64,000 nucleotides of DNA. It comes from Ceriagrion tenellum. Its lineage: Eukaryota > Arthropoda > Insecta > Odonata > Coenagrionidae. The stretch covers positions 154,635,584-154,699,583 of the forward strand of contig OY720634.1 of NCBI GenBank assembly GCA_963169105.1. The letters are read 5' to 3'. The translations under genes and the position numbers were made by a program. The notes beneath the pieces were generated by a model. It had not been told where the DNA came from and made no database searches. It worked only from the letters and a program-made list of their open reading frames with translations. Of the stretch, positions 1-11,054 are shown piece after piece. Each line of letters starts with the position of its first letter. Within the stretch, counting starts at the first letter, position 1.

Positions 1-711
1 ATATCCATAGTCGTTTTCCTAGGGGTTACCTGGGTATCCCCTAGCCAGGTAACATCCAGGGATCCCCTACGCTGAGCGATTCATAAACCTTACCTGGGTA
101 ACACCCAGCCAGGGGACGCCTGGGTACAGCCCCGTGAAAGCGAGATAGGCGGGTGACGTAGGGAGTTTTGAAGTCAAAGTACCTTGAGAACTCATGAGAC
201 TTCGAGAATCGCCACTGTCGCAGAAAAATGTATTCGTATAATCTCCAACCAAAATGTTAATTGTTCCGATAACAGGACACCTATTAAAGCTGTTTTCACG
301 TTATAGGTTCCCTGAACATACGAAAATAATACCATTTTGTCGTTAGAAATAATTATTACACCATGGTTACTTCATATTCAGCAAAATACCAATTCACATT
401 GATAACAACTTAAGCTATTACGTTGTGATCAGTGTGATTTGCTAAGGCAAACGAAGAGTACAGCGAAAAAATAGAATATTATAACTTTAAATTATTACAT
501 TAATGCTTTTTACTTCCGAGTAACCCGTATTACGCTAATGTAATCTACGCAATTATATTCTTGCAAGTTAAAGTTGGCCTTATGGAATGGTTCGACAGGC
601 GCTCGACGTATTTCATTTGTTCTCGGTACCTCGAGATTCTAGCAGATTTCATCGTCATCCGGAAGAAATTTTGTGTTTTTTTTCCATTAATTGCCCTGAA
701 GATAAGCTGAA

Positions 712-811
712 ATGGATCTTCTATATTTGAGGTCGAGGAAGTGTGCCGCCCTTGGATGTTCTTCGGCATCCGCAGATCATAAATTTTTCTCGAAATTTCA
801 TGGTGAACGTG
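712..811 (+). pseudogene. THAP-like zinc-finger first exon of a transposase (remnant)
   Basis: An ATG at 712 opens a frame reading RKCAALGCSSASADHKFF then SKFHGER, followed directly by a GTAAGT splice-donor sequence at 812. The C-x4-C pair plus the F-x2-F block match the N-terminal half of a THAP domain (C2CH: C-x2-4-C-x35-50-C-x2-H). The C-x2-H half should lie in a following exon, which I could not identify. THAP domains bind DNA and are found at the N-terminus of P-element-type and some Kolobok-type transposases as well as host factors. The position inside an element with inverted ends argues for transposase origin. The match is short, so this could be coincidence or a captured host exon. 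Confidence 0.4.
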
Positions 812-1600
812 GTAAGTATAGTTTGTTGGTATTGAAGAATGACGATGTTTTGTTGAGATTTTTCAGTGTTTGATGATAAGATCTCCACAAATTTTTTTTA
901 AAGGTAATACGAAGTCATAGTTTACCAACTTTTTGATCTGATGATATGGAAAATAAACCATGAGCTTGAGGAGTATTAATGGAGAAAGACTTACAGCATC
1001 TCGAACATTTCTTTTCTGACGTGTTAGTATGAGTAAAAAGTGCCCTGATAGTTGAAGTAGAGACATTTGCTAAAGGTGTTTTTGCAGCAATGACTCAGAT
1101 ATAAACTTGAACTTAGTTTGTCTGATGTGTCAGAATGGTAACTTATTGCATTGATAATTGAAGTATTGAGTATTGCTGGAGAAGGTGTTATGAGGCAGAA
1201 ATTTCTTGGTGAACATGGTGAGTAAAGTTTGCTGGTATTGGTGAATGTCATTGTTTTATTGCGAGGTTTTTCAATATCTGGTGATAAAATATGAGCTCTT
1301 CTAATTTTATCCGCAGGTAATAAGAATTCTTAGTTTCCCAACTTTTTGACCTGTAGATATGGAAAATACATCCATGAGCTTGAGAAGGTGTGTAAATGAG
1401 GAATGGCTAACAGAACCTCAAACTTCGCATGTCCAATGTAACAGTTGGACTAAGCTATGCCCTGTTAATCCAAGTACTCCCATATTCTGGAGAAGGTGCT
1501 ACTCTCTGGCAATGACTAGCAGAAACTTGAGAATTTTATGTCTACTTTGATTGGATCCTTCTCTGATATGTGAAATCAAGCAATAGTTTGAGGTGTGTTG
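793..1600. repeat. Two tandem ~406-bp units, diverged
   Basis: The sequence from 793 (AAATTTCATGGTGAACGTGG) repeats from 1199 (AAATTTCTTGGTGAACATGG) at an offset of about 406 bases. Similarity continues through GTTTGTTGGTATTG/GTTTGCTGGTATTG, the TTTTTGA..TATGGAAAATA stretch and a TATGCCCTG/GTGCCCTGA stretch. The duplication includes the putative splice-donor area of the THAP-like exon but not its cysteines. The copies are clearly diverged, so the duplication is old. Confidence 0.7.
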
Positions 1601-2600
1601 TTGAACAACTAACATTAGAAATTAATTATTTCTGATGTATGTAGGAGAGCCTAATGCCAATACCTTAAATGTTGGTTTTTTACTTCTCATATAGTGGTAA
1701 TTTATCATGTTAAATGCTGACAATTTGTATGTGTCTTTCTAAAATTGTGTTATTTTTTTGTTGGTGGCTTAGTGACGTTCTAATTTCGTCTGTTTCAGAG
1801 GGGTCTTATTCAATGGATTTAGTAGAATTTTTTTATTTTCTGGACCTTGTCCCCAACATTCTTTTACCACAGATGAACATTTCTACGGTTTGGAAATTTT
1901 GCCTTAATGGTATGGATTTATTTTTTTTCTGTGTATATTTTGATGTTCAAAATATCTATTGTGGAATTTATTAACGTCCTGCAAAATTCGTTGTTTTATT
2001 TTTCAGATTGATATTCGACAAGGTTTTTGTTTGCACTCTGTCCAATTAAAGCAACCGTAAGTAATTGGCTGCAGTATTTCAAAGGTTTGTGTTTGAAATA
2101 GCACATCTGGAAATAGGTTATAATATGACTTCATTAACTTGCCTATTCGCTTGACCTTTAGTGTCGTCTTATTGCTTTCCAATCGTATCAAATTTTCATT
2201 TATTATCACCCTCTCATGTATTCTATTTATTAGATGAGTATAATGGTGCAATGATACATAGATGGTTGATAACGGGTATGGAGTGTGTTATTAATCTACA
2301 GATGGAGTGTGTTATTAACCTTTTGCCAAACAGTCACAGATATATTAGTTTTGTAATCACTTAATTTATCTCTGTCAACAGGAAACCTACTGCTCAATAT
2401 AAATGGCATAACAGGAGGAATATGCGTTTAGAAGAGGCCTCATCATTCTGAAAATATTAAAGAAGATGCCATCTGCAGTGAGTTCTGCATTAAATGTACC
2501 CTTCATAAAAGGATATAATACCATTAAATGTGTTTCAACCATAAGACTCAAGTTTGATAGACTACTTGTTACAGTAGTCATGGGTTATGTTTTAATAAGT

Positions 2601-2776
2601 GGTATCTTTTGCAATCAGAGGGGATATTATCATGAAGATATCACTTAATTATCTGTATTCTCATTCAGTTTGGAAGGTTTTATCTGGTGGTATCCTTTGC
2701 ATTCTGAGGGGATTTCATCACATGAGGATATCACTTAGTTATCTGTATTGCTCTTCAGTATGGGATTTATGAAATT
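2601..2776. repeat. Two tandem ~88-bp units
   Basis: GGTATCTTTTGCAATCAGAG at 2601 recurs as GGTATCCTTTGCATTCTGAG at 2689. Both are followed by GGGAT..ATCA, GATATCACTTA and ATCTGTATT. The offset is 88 bases and the copies differ at scattered positions. The repeat lies inside the transposon remnant covering the start of the window. Confidence 0.75.
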
Positions 2777-3540
2777 CTCATTATTTCACTGTCTGGAAAT
2801 GAAGCCATCATCACTCGGTTATGTGCCTGGAATTTTAATAAACCATTAAATGTTATTAATGTTTCTTATTCACCTTCCGTAGCAAAGTCATCGACAGTCA
2901 TTAGTTTAGTGCTCTCAATACTCTAGACGGCGAAAACTTGTTACACCGTTTTTAACTCAGAGATGACCATCTTTCCTGTGTATTATAATCTTTGCCTGGG
3001 TAAGTGATTTGGCAACGATCTCACGGAAATATACAAATGAACGGTTCCGCTGAATGGTTATCGATGTTTTCGACGCTCATTTTTCAACGTAACCTAGCAC
3101 GCTATAAACAATCATATAGTATGCCGTTACACGATGTTGATGGAAAATGATTGAAGGAATATGAGAAAATGTTTACAATATTACTTTAATATTTATGTAA
3201 TACGAATGGTGAGGAATATGCGGGTGGTACATTAAGTACCCATTTGTGTAAACAGAAGACGTTACTATGGAAAGATATTGATATTGTTGTTGATATTATC
3301 GTTAATATTATCGTGTACTGCCATTAGTACAGTAGTATCAATTCGTCCCACGCGTGGGCAGCAGGGGAGCTGCATTAGGGGAGCTTTGGGTAAGCTTCAT
3401 GCCTTACTCAGGAAATCGACGGCCTGGGGGAGGGTTAGGGGACGGCAGTCCCTTGGGTAACGACTATGAATACCATTTCTGAGCCAAGAGGTTTCCCCTT
3501 ACCTGAATGACACCCAGGTAATGACTATGAATACGGCCCT

Positions 3541-5560
3541 GGATTGGTTACACGACTCTGCCCAATACAATGTTGCTTATTCTTTGTCAATGGTGTGCGT
3601 TTATTTTAGTGCCATTTGAAAGATGCGAGAGCATAACAGAGAAAGCCATGCTTTAGGTGTAACGATTTTCGTTTCTGCCGAATAATGGCGTTAAAATAAA
3701 TTCCTCTAATCTTTCCCTCACAAGAAAGCACGACACAAATCAAGAATTCCTTTTATTCTTCCAAAAAAAGCCACTAGATTTCGGAAGTGAGAGTAGAATA
3801 GTAGCCCGCGCTATGACCAGGCAAATAAATAATCTGGGATCCGAGTGCCGGGACAGCAGATATTTCCTTGAGCCAATTTCTACGTGGATATTTTAGATTA
3901 AACGGGATCTTTTGATAAATTTTTATTGCATAATGAAAATATCTCTGGTTTGTGAGCTTAGGGATTGAGGTTCTCCAGAGATTCAAACGGAATGGAATAT
4001 ACTCTTGCAAAGTAGTTGCTTATGCAGAGTCGCAGCTATTAGAATTTACACATTAGGTGTATTTTCAGGGTTGAAAACATCGATCTGATGATGTTTTGTC
4101 AATTTAAGGAACAATATCAGCCAAATTTTCATGCTTCAAATTTCATTAAGTACAGGAAAAAAGCAATGCCCATGGAAATACAAAAAAATCAATAAGGAAT
4201 GGGGTCTTTTTTCTCTCATATATTTTCTTTTCTTCAGTCATTAACTATTTTTGCATAAAATCCTTTCCCCTCTAAAAGGATTTCCGTCAGTTGAACCGAG
4301 AAAGATGAAGCGTTTGTATAGGGACAGCATAGCGGAAAGCACACGAAATCTCAGGCCATGTATGATTTTTTTTTTCCTTTTGAAACAAAAGCAAACACAT
4401 GCATATTGGAAGTTGTCCAAACAACAGAAATCCTTTTTCCGAGGGTGACAGAATGCTTGTGTCTGACACTTGTGCTTCTATTTCATTCGCGCGTGCACAA
4501 AATTAAGATGAAAGCCTTGTCGAATCAAATTATAACCGAGAAAATCCTCATCAGGCAGGTGAAAAGAGAAGCCGTTTTAGGGAGGAAGAGGAAAATATAG
4601 GACAGAAATTTTAATCGGAAACAAATCACAAATAGGCAACCGTTCATCGTTAATTAAAAGTAACGGCAAGGAAATGAAAAAAATAGGCCAACGAGTGACA
4701 CGTGACTGGAGGAGCAAATTGCATTAAACTATTGGCTATTCGGTCCTCGATTCTGATAATTCTTTTAGTATACATTTGTGGGCATTAAAGTTTTATTTTA
4801 AAATTACAGAATCCCCATGAAAGTTTGACGATGTGATATTTTCGTTGATTTTAAATGTGCCCTCGCTGTGTACTCATAATGCACGGCTGTTCTTATCAGA
4901 AATCAATAATTTTTCCAGCTGAAGAAAATAGGAATTTCCTTGGGAATACTTAACATATCTCATCATACTATAAAAAACACGAATTCAATTTCACTCAAGA
5001 TTGTCACTCAATTCATCAACGTTAAGTATTCATAGACCCTCACTGAGTGGTCGAAAATTACGTTCCTATTGATCTTCATAAGAAGAAAGCAATCACCTTC
5101 ACCAGTGATCAATCCGAAAATTTTTATGCGGCAGCTGTCCTCGACTCTTTTCTTTCAGCCATTTTGAAACGTCGCTTTATTCCCAGCTAAATCTTCCTTT
5201 CTATGAACCGAATAAACTGAATTATTTACTCTGCCCAAGATTTTCCTCGAAAGTTCTTCAAATTCACCTCTTCTACTATTGCTTTCAAGGGTTGATTGTA
5301 TCGCAGAATATGTTCAATTAGTTAAACTCCTTTTTTTTACTACAGAATTGAATCTTTTCCTCTCCAACTCTTTGTAGAGTCTCTTATTTCGTGAAAATAA
5401 ATTAAATAAATCACTCATAGAGATCTTAAAGAGGATTATGTCAGTGGAGTACAGCGTTTACCTAGTCAAGACAGTGAAAGTGTCTACTCAAACGCCTTCA
5501 TTGAATTAGACTTTTTCTTAAAAAAATCAATCATAACTTTTGGTTCAGAGGCTTCCGCGG
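3541..5560. other. AT-rich non-coding spacer
   Basis: No supportable gene, RNA gene or element boundary was seen. Open frames here are short and resemble no family I recognise. Confidence 0.5.
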
Positions 5561-5714
5561 TGATTTATTGAGGTCAATTTATTAGGGGTTTTCCCGCGTT
5601 TGATTCATATTAACGTAATTCAGGACCTGACGATGCTAGCTCTAACGTTGGCAAAACTGTTGTCCGTTAATATGGATCAACGCGGGAAAAACCCGAATAA
5701 ACTTACCTCAATCA
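5561..5714 (+). repeat. Short palindromic element with central hammerhead-like core
   Basis: Imperfect inverted arms of about 50 bases bound a 49-base centre. The left arm runs about 5561-5615 and contains TTTTCCCGCGTT; the right arm runs 5665-5714 and contains AACGCGGGAAAA. The outer words TTGAGGT and ACCTCAA also pair. The centre holds CTGACGA at 5627-5633, a possible stem and AAAAC at 5653-5657. The layout matches the better-preserved palindrome at 40289-40423. It may be a small non-autonomous element. No target duplication was recognised. Confidence 0.6.
5627..5657 (+). ncRNA. Degenerate hammerhead-like motif
   Basis: The strand reads CTGACGA, one unpaired base, a GCTA...TTGGC stem with a G-T pair, then AAAAC. 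The hammerhead ribozyme core is CUGANGA-stem II-GAAA. Here the first G of GAAA is an A, so this copy would not be expected to cleave. Calling it hammerhead-like is inference from core order and symmetry with other copies in the window. Confidence 0.25.
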
Positions 5715-7089
5715 TAACTGCTAATTGGAAGAATGATGAAGGGTTACAAAGAATCTTACGATAATGTTTGCAATTGATAGAGGACAAAGTCAGAAAAAGA
5801 ATGGTTGCATACTTATTATTTCATGCATACTAAGTTGCTGAGTGTTTACTGTTTATCCCAAAAATTGGGTATTGGCCATCCATTGGTAGATAGAATTAAC
5901 GGATTTCCTCGCTAAGCCCTACGGATGAAATGATTATAATTGCGAGAAAATTGGTCTACTACTTATTATAATTTCCCACTTTCGGAATGGTCAAAATGAT
6001 CAAAACAGGTATTTAAATTTTATGGTCTCGCAATTCTGAACCTTGATTATTAGCGGTCACCGACCGATGCTTCGTGAGAAAATGTCGGAGATATGTAGAC
6101 ATTAATGATGTCTCCATCATTAAAAAATCAATGCTAATGCTCAGCGGGTCGGGAAACTGTAAGCTTAGCGGTGTTTTTGGGCAATGATTGGTGACAGCCA
6201 CTCCGATTCATCAGAAATTCAATAGTTTAATTCTAAATGTCACTTTGTGAAGATATGATTCCGCACTGAAAGAAATGGATCTCTTTGGTAATGTGACCAC
6301 TCGACCGTCTGATCAGAGAATTAATGTATCATTCACCCTCCCATTTGCTCTTATTCGCACTAGGCAGACGTAGAGTGTATGAAAATGTTTCAGCAAAGAA
6401 CTATTACGTTAAAACTGCTAAGAGATACCGAGTGTATCCCTCTTTTTGGGGCGAAGTGATATAGGAATACCGATTAAATACAAGAATTTAGCTGCCTTTT
6501 CTTGCGATAGGTATCTCGAAATATCCCCATAAAATTTTGTGATGGCACAAAGATTTTTTCGGGAAAAAGTTTAAAATACTTACGTTTATCAACGCTCCCA
6601 TAATAGTGGAAAACTGTATGTTATCTAAGTACATTTAACAACATATATTAATATAATAACATACAAGTTTTTTATGGTGTAACAATATGTACATGGTTAA
6701 ATAAAAATATTTCCAGAAAATCCTCTTTGGGTGGTTTCATTTAGTCCAATTGGAACGAGAGGCAAATGGCCCCTTCACGGCGAGTGATTTTTTTCATTGT
6801 GAATTTCTCATCGGCTGACGCTGATTAAATCATAATTCAGTGAATTTGTTCAAACTCATCAATAAACCTGCAAGATTTCGAAAGTTTTCGGCAGAAATAT
6901 CAGGAAGATTTAAACAATATAAGCTGATTTTAGGTGACGCTGGGCGTATTTTAAAAGAACTTACCGCAGACCAAATTCGAATAAAATTACAATAACAGCC
7001 GCCGTAGTTAATTGACTCCAATTGGTAAGGGTAATTTCCTCAGAGAAGTAAATTATTGCCCATGGGTGCGCACCCTGGAAGAATTTAGG
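5715..7089. other. AT-rich non-coding spacer
   Basis: Nothing supportable was seen on either strand. Confidence 0.5.
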
Positions 7090-7289
7090 GTTTATTTATT
7101 TTTTTATTTATCTACAACATCCCGAGTACAGCGCAATGGGCCAATCATACGTCGGAGTGAATAACAGTAACAACGGACGAGACACAAACACCCATGTCCT
7201 GGGCAGAAAATATTCTACCCAGGCGGGATTTGAACCCGCGACCCTAAGGTTGGCAGGCGAGGACTTCACCCCGCCGCCACCAGGGCCGA
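7090..7289 (-). mobile_element. tRNA-derived SINE (family 1, copy A)
   Basis: On the minus strand this starts at about 7289 with GGTGGCGGCGGGGTGAAG (A-box region) followed by GCGGGTTCAAATCCCGCC (B box, a GGTTCNANTCC type). That is the head of a tRNA-derived Pol III promoter. The body continues with GCCCAGGACATGGGTGTTTG and ends in an A/T-rich tail read as AAATAAA. Copies at 29493-29683 and 42670-42868 share the head, which establishes a dispersed family. SINEs encode nothing and use LINE machinery to move. Confidence 0.85.
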
Positions 7290-8353
7290 TAAAGAATCAA
7301 AAGAATTGAATTTGGTATTCAATGAAAGGAACGTTGTTCGTCGCTACTTTTCGATAGTTCATCACGGCGCTATATGACGATAAAATCTCCGACCAGAAGC
7401 AGGTGTATCGAAATAAAAACAAAAGAGGCCCTGCCGATATTCCCGTGGCAGCCCTGCTGCTCCATCATTGCTATTTTCGCTACAATATAAGAGTTGTTTT
7501 GCAACGGTCGGTCAGAATGCCGACAGTAAACTGCGAAAAACCACACTCGGCAAATGTCCGATGAATGATAAAGGTGACTCTAATTACAGATTGCGAGGCG
7601 AAACTGGAAGCAAAGTGGAAGTTCTAGCGACCGAGGGTCGTCATTATGGAGAGTATTTTTAAGAAAATTTGCGTCGCGTTCTTTACTTTTCCTTCGGAGC
7701 GGCCTCTGCCACTTGTCACGTCTTCGATTAGCGTCGCAAATTAAAATTCAGTGCGAAAATTACACATCCAAGGTGCGTCCGTATCATGCTCTACTTTGAT
7801 GGAGACTCCTCGGTGAATTATTACTCGATGAATAATGGATTAACCTCTGGAAAAGCCTACAGATATTCAGCTGCCGGGCAAACGAAACCCGTAAGTTTTC
7901 CATTTCATTAACTACTCTTGTGCAGCAATGAACCGCGAAAACATGTTCGGAAGGCTCTATGGAATGAGCTTCATCAGACGTTTCATCGCAAACGATTATT
8001 TGCACAAAAAATCAACACCTTTTAGCGATAAAGTTTACTAACTTAAATTTGACAAACGAAAATGTAATCTATGAACGTGGGTGCTATTATAGTAGTAATG
8101 AGTCTGCGTGGTTCATTGTTGGCTTTCACCTGCACGAAAGAGGACCAACAGTCACTCATCTCTACGTGCACCTGTAAAACGGTCAGCGTGTCTACTACAA
8201 CGAACACAACGTAAAAGATATGTTACGAACTCCTCAAATGACCACACTGACAGTATTCTTCAGGCTTTGTGGTTTTCTTGTAAAATAAGTTCAATGCTTT
8301 TGAATTCACACCCGTTGAATTTCAACGGGTGCCTTCCGCTAGTCCAATATATA

Positions 8354-8354
<1 letters not shown>
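7290..8354. other. Non-coding spacer with one near-perfect hairpin
   Basis: No gene was recognised. At 8309-8331 CACCCGTTGAA and TTCAACGGGTG form a perfect 11-bp inverted repeat around a single base, just upstream of the (AT)n tract. Confidence 0.5.

Positions 8355-8386
<32 letters not shown>
8355..8386. repeat. (AT)n microsatellite
   Basis: Uninterrupted alternating AT of about 30 bases, followed by AAATACGTTGATGG. The same junction follows the longer (TA)n at 10981-11050. Confidence 0.95.
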
Positions 8387-8390
<4 letters not shown>

Positions 8391-9343
8391 CGTTGATGGA
8401 TTGGAGTCAGCCATGCGGCGATGAACACACGATGTGGATAGGATGGAGGAGATAGACACACAAAAAAAGAGACGATCACACTTACATAGCTAGCTTTCGG
8501 AACTAGTCCGTCTTCAAGGCGTATCACGGAACAAATGTCGTGTGCGCTGGTGAGGATAGGGGTAGGAGGGGCGGTATGTTAGGGGAGTGGGGATGGGGGA
8601 AGGGGAAGGGGTTTTTCCCAGCGGTTGACGAACGGTTCTTGAAAAGGGGAAATTTTTACCAGCTCGTGTCTTGGCCGGAGAGAGCGGAAGGGGTCGCAGT
8701 GAGGGTGGGGGGGGGGAAGAAGGAAGGGAAGGGGGTAAATGGAAAACAACGGGGAGCGTGCGATTAATGTATTTTATTTAATCCGGGCGCGGCGTACGAT
8801 TTTAGCAACCAGATTATGGCCAGCTCCTTCTGGCGCACTTCAATCCGGGGGAAGGGAGATCAATATTGCCACCTCAAAGCACTTGTCAAAGGACAAGCCA
8901 TGCTTCCGCACATGAGTAGGGACGGGGAAAGTGGAAGATGGGTCTTTACAGGTGCACCGATGGTTATTCATTCTAATATTAAGGGGTGTAATACATTCGC
9001 CCACATAAAAACCGGGACATAGTTTACATTGTAACACATAAACTAAGTTGTGGGAGTCGCAAGAGCCGGAGGCTTTGATGTCGAACGGCGTCTCTGTGTT
9101 AGGACTCTGAAATGAGGATAGGGGGCGAAACATGTTGCACGTTTTGCACCGTGGTTTGTTGCATCTCTGTGTGGTGGGACGGGGAGTGTCATTCGATGTA
9201 CCCTCTCGCGAAGAATTGGAGCGAAGAAGATTGGCTAAGTTAGGTGGACGTCTGAAACATACTGTGGGGCATTTGGGTAGGAGATTGGCTGTCGATCTGT
9301 TAGTATCTAAAATTGGGAATAAGTCTTTGAGGATGGTCTTGAG
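8387..9343 (-). mobile_element. Penelope-like element, minus-strand 3' copy (1 of 3)
   Basis: This is the near-identical reverse complement of the plus-strand Penelope-like copy from about 10053 to 10980. It includes the GIY-YIG endonuclease coding end, the C-rich 3' region and the terminal motif with TCTTCAAGG. It lacks about 12 bases present in the plus copy near 8849, where CTTCAATCCGGGGG replaces a longer run. The reverse transcriptase is absent, so this is a truncated copy serving as one arm of a roughly 0.93-kb inverted repeat. Confidence 0.85.
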
Positions 9344-9347
9344 TTGA

Positions 9348-10643
9348 GTCCTTTCGAGAAGAAATCACCCTAGAATTCCCTCCACCAACTTCCTTATCAA
9401 GCTAGTTGAATTCATTCTGAAACGCAACGCCTTCACTTTCAATGGGCGTTTCTTTCTTCAAGCCAAGGGAACGGCTATGGGCACAAGAATGGCCCCTTCA
9501 TATGCCAATCTCTTCATGGGAAAGCTCGAAAGTGATTTCCTCGCCACCCAGGAATTACAACCGGAGCTCTGGGTTAGATTCATTGATGATATTTTCATCA
9601 TATGGACCCACGGCGAGGATACCCTAGCGAACTTCCTCAAATCTCTAAATCAGTTCTCATCCATTCGCTTCACATCGGCCACTTCTCCTTCTCAAATCAC
9701 CTTTCTCGACGTAGACATTTCCATCACAAATAATAACACCTTTGAGACTTCGGTCCATATCAAGCCCTCCAACAAACAACTGTATTTGCATTACAACAGC
9801 TGCCATCCCAAACACACTAAGCACTCAATTCCTTATTCGCTGTCGATCCGTGGCCACCGGATTTGCAACTCCAAAGAAAAACTTCACGAATACCTTGATA
9901 AGCTTCACAATTCTTTATCCAATAGAAATTATCCCGAGCCACTTCTAAAAAAACGTATTTTACCCTCCTCTGCTAATTTCACCCCACGTAAAAAAGACAC
10001 CCCCCTGGACGCCCTAAATCTTCACATCACATATTTTCCTGGCGTCCAAAAACTCAAGACCATCCTCAAAGACTTATTCCCAATTTTAGATACTAACAGA
10101 TCGACAGCCAATCTCCTACCCAAATGCCCCACAGTATGTTTCAGACGTCCACCTAACTTAGCCAATCTTCTTCGCTCCAATTCTTCGCGAGAGGGTACAT
10201 CGAATGACACTCCCCGTCCCACCACACAGAGATGCAACAAACCACGGTGCAAAACGTGCAACATGTTTCGCCCCCTATCCTCATTTCAGAGTCCTAACAC
10301 AGAGACGCCGTTCGACATCAAAGCCTCCGGCTCTTGCGACTCCCACAACTTAGTTTATGTGTTACAATGTAAACTATGTCCCGGTTTTTATGTGGGCGAA
10401 TGTATTACACCCCTTAATATTAGAATGAATAACCATCGGTGCACCTGTAAAGACCCATCTTCCACTTTCCCCGTCCCTACTCATGTGCGGAAGCATGGCT
10501 TGTCCTTTGACAAGTGCTTTGAGGTGGCAATATTGATCTCCCTTCCCCCGGACGCCCCGTTAATTGAAGTGCGCCAGAAGGAGCTGGCCATAATCTGGTT
10601 GCTAAAATCGTACGCCGCGCCCGGATTAAATAAAATACATTAA
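9348..10643 (+). pseudogene. Penelope-like reverse transcriptase with GIY-YIG endonuclease, 5' truncated
   Basis: The open frame runs from 9348, just after an in-frame TGA at the junction, to a TAA ending at 10643; the first ATG is at 9477. Counting from that Met, upstream codons read FTFNGRFFLQAKGTAMGTRM, the Penelope RT block before the active site. FIDDIF at residues 35-40 holds the catalytic Asp pair. FLDVDISI follows. A CNKPRCKTC cysteine linker at about 253-261 precedes a GIY-YIG nuclease with VYV at 293-295, YVG at 305-307 and Arg 316. The enzyme nicks DNA and primes reverse transcription there. Full-length Penelope proteins are longer at the N-terminus, and the first RT motifs are missing here. 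The remaining frame is uninterrupted, so the copy is relatively young. No promoter or start context can be defined. Confidence 0.9.
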
Positions 10644-10890
10644 TCGCACGCTCCCCGTTGTTTTCCATTTACCCCCTTCCCTTCCTTCTTCCCCCCCCCC
10701 CACCCTCACTGCGACCCCTTCCGCTCTCTCCGGCCAAGACACGAGCTGGTAAAAATTTCCCCTTTTCAAGAACCGTTCGTCAACCGCTGGGAAAAACCCC
10801 TTCCCCTTCCCCCATCCCCACTCCCCTAACATACCGCCCCTCCTACCCCTATCCTCACCAGCGCACACGACATTTGTTCCGTGATACGCC

Positions 10891-10914
10891 TTGAAGACGG
10901 ACTAGTTCCGAAAG
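10891..10914 (+). ncRNA. Hammerhead-like motif at Penelope-like 3' end
   Basis: TTGAAGA, one spacer base, GGA-CTAGT-TCC hairpin, then GAAAG. The reverse-strand copies lie at about 8491-8517 and 11156-11182. Hammerhead ribozymes are known in the pseudo-LTRs of Penelope-like elements. This version departs from the core at the first C (T here) and after GAAA, so activity is doubtful. Confidence 0.3.
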
Positions 10915-10977
10915 CTAGCTATGTAAGTGTGATCGTCTCTTTTTTTGTGTGTCTATCTCCTCCATCCTATCCACATC

Positions 10978-10980
<3 letters not shown>

Positions 10981-11050
<70 letters not shown>
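10981..11050. repeat. (TA)n microsatellite, ~70 bp
   Basis: Uninterrupted TA dinucleotides sit exactly between the plus-strand Penelope-like copy and the third, minus-strand copy. Confidence 0.97.

Positions 11051-11054
<4 letters not shown>

Larger units (their letters stand above)
1..3540. mobile_element. DNA transposon remnant with inverted ends and THAP-like exon
   Basis: The window opens with CATAGTCGTT followed by TTACCTGGGTA-type repeats. The region near 3460-3540 carries the same words in reverse complement (ACCCAGGTAATGACTATG, then AATACGGCCCT). The two ends therefore look like imperfect terminal inverted repeats of one element of about 3.5 kb. By comparison with the right end, roughly six bases of the left end lie outside the window. 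TGGGTAAC-type words recur inside both ends as subterminal repeats. A THAP-like coding exon sits near the left end, which suggests a P-like or Kolobok-like superfamily, but no catalytic domain is recognisable. The interior is AT-rich with stops in all frames, so it is dead or non-autonomous. No target-site duplication can be read because the left flank is missing. Confidence 0.5.
9344..10980 (+). mobile_element. Penelope-like element, plus-strand central copy (5' truncated)
   Basis: This copy carries the only long Penelope-type ORF in the locus and the 3' non-coding region, ending in CCACATCGTG at 10980 directly against (TA)n. Its 5' side joins the end of the inverted minus copy at 9343, so the N-terminal RT motifs are missing. 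Penelope-like elements often carry partial tandem or inverted copies flanking the main unit (pseudo-LTRs). This locus fits that pattern. Confidence 0.85.

Noticed and set aside
3360..3450. G-quadruplex or telomere-like GGGTTAGGGG
   Set aside because: A single short G-rich run; no TTAGG array of insect telomere type.
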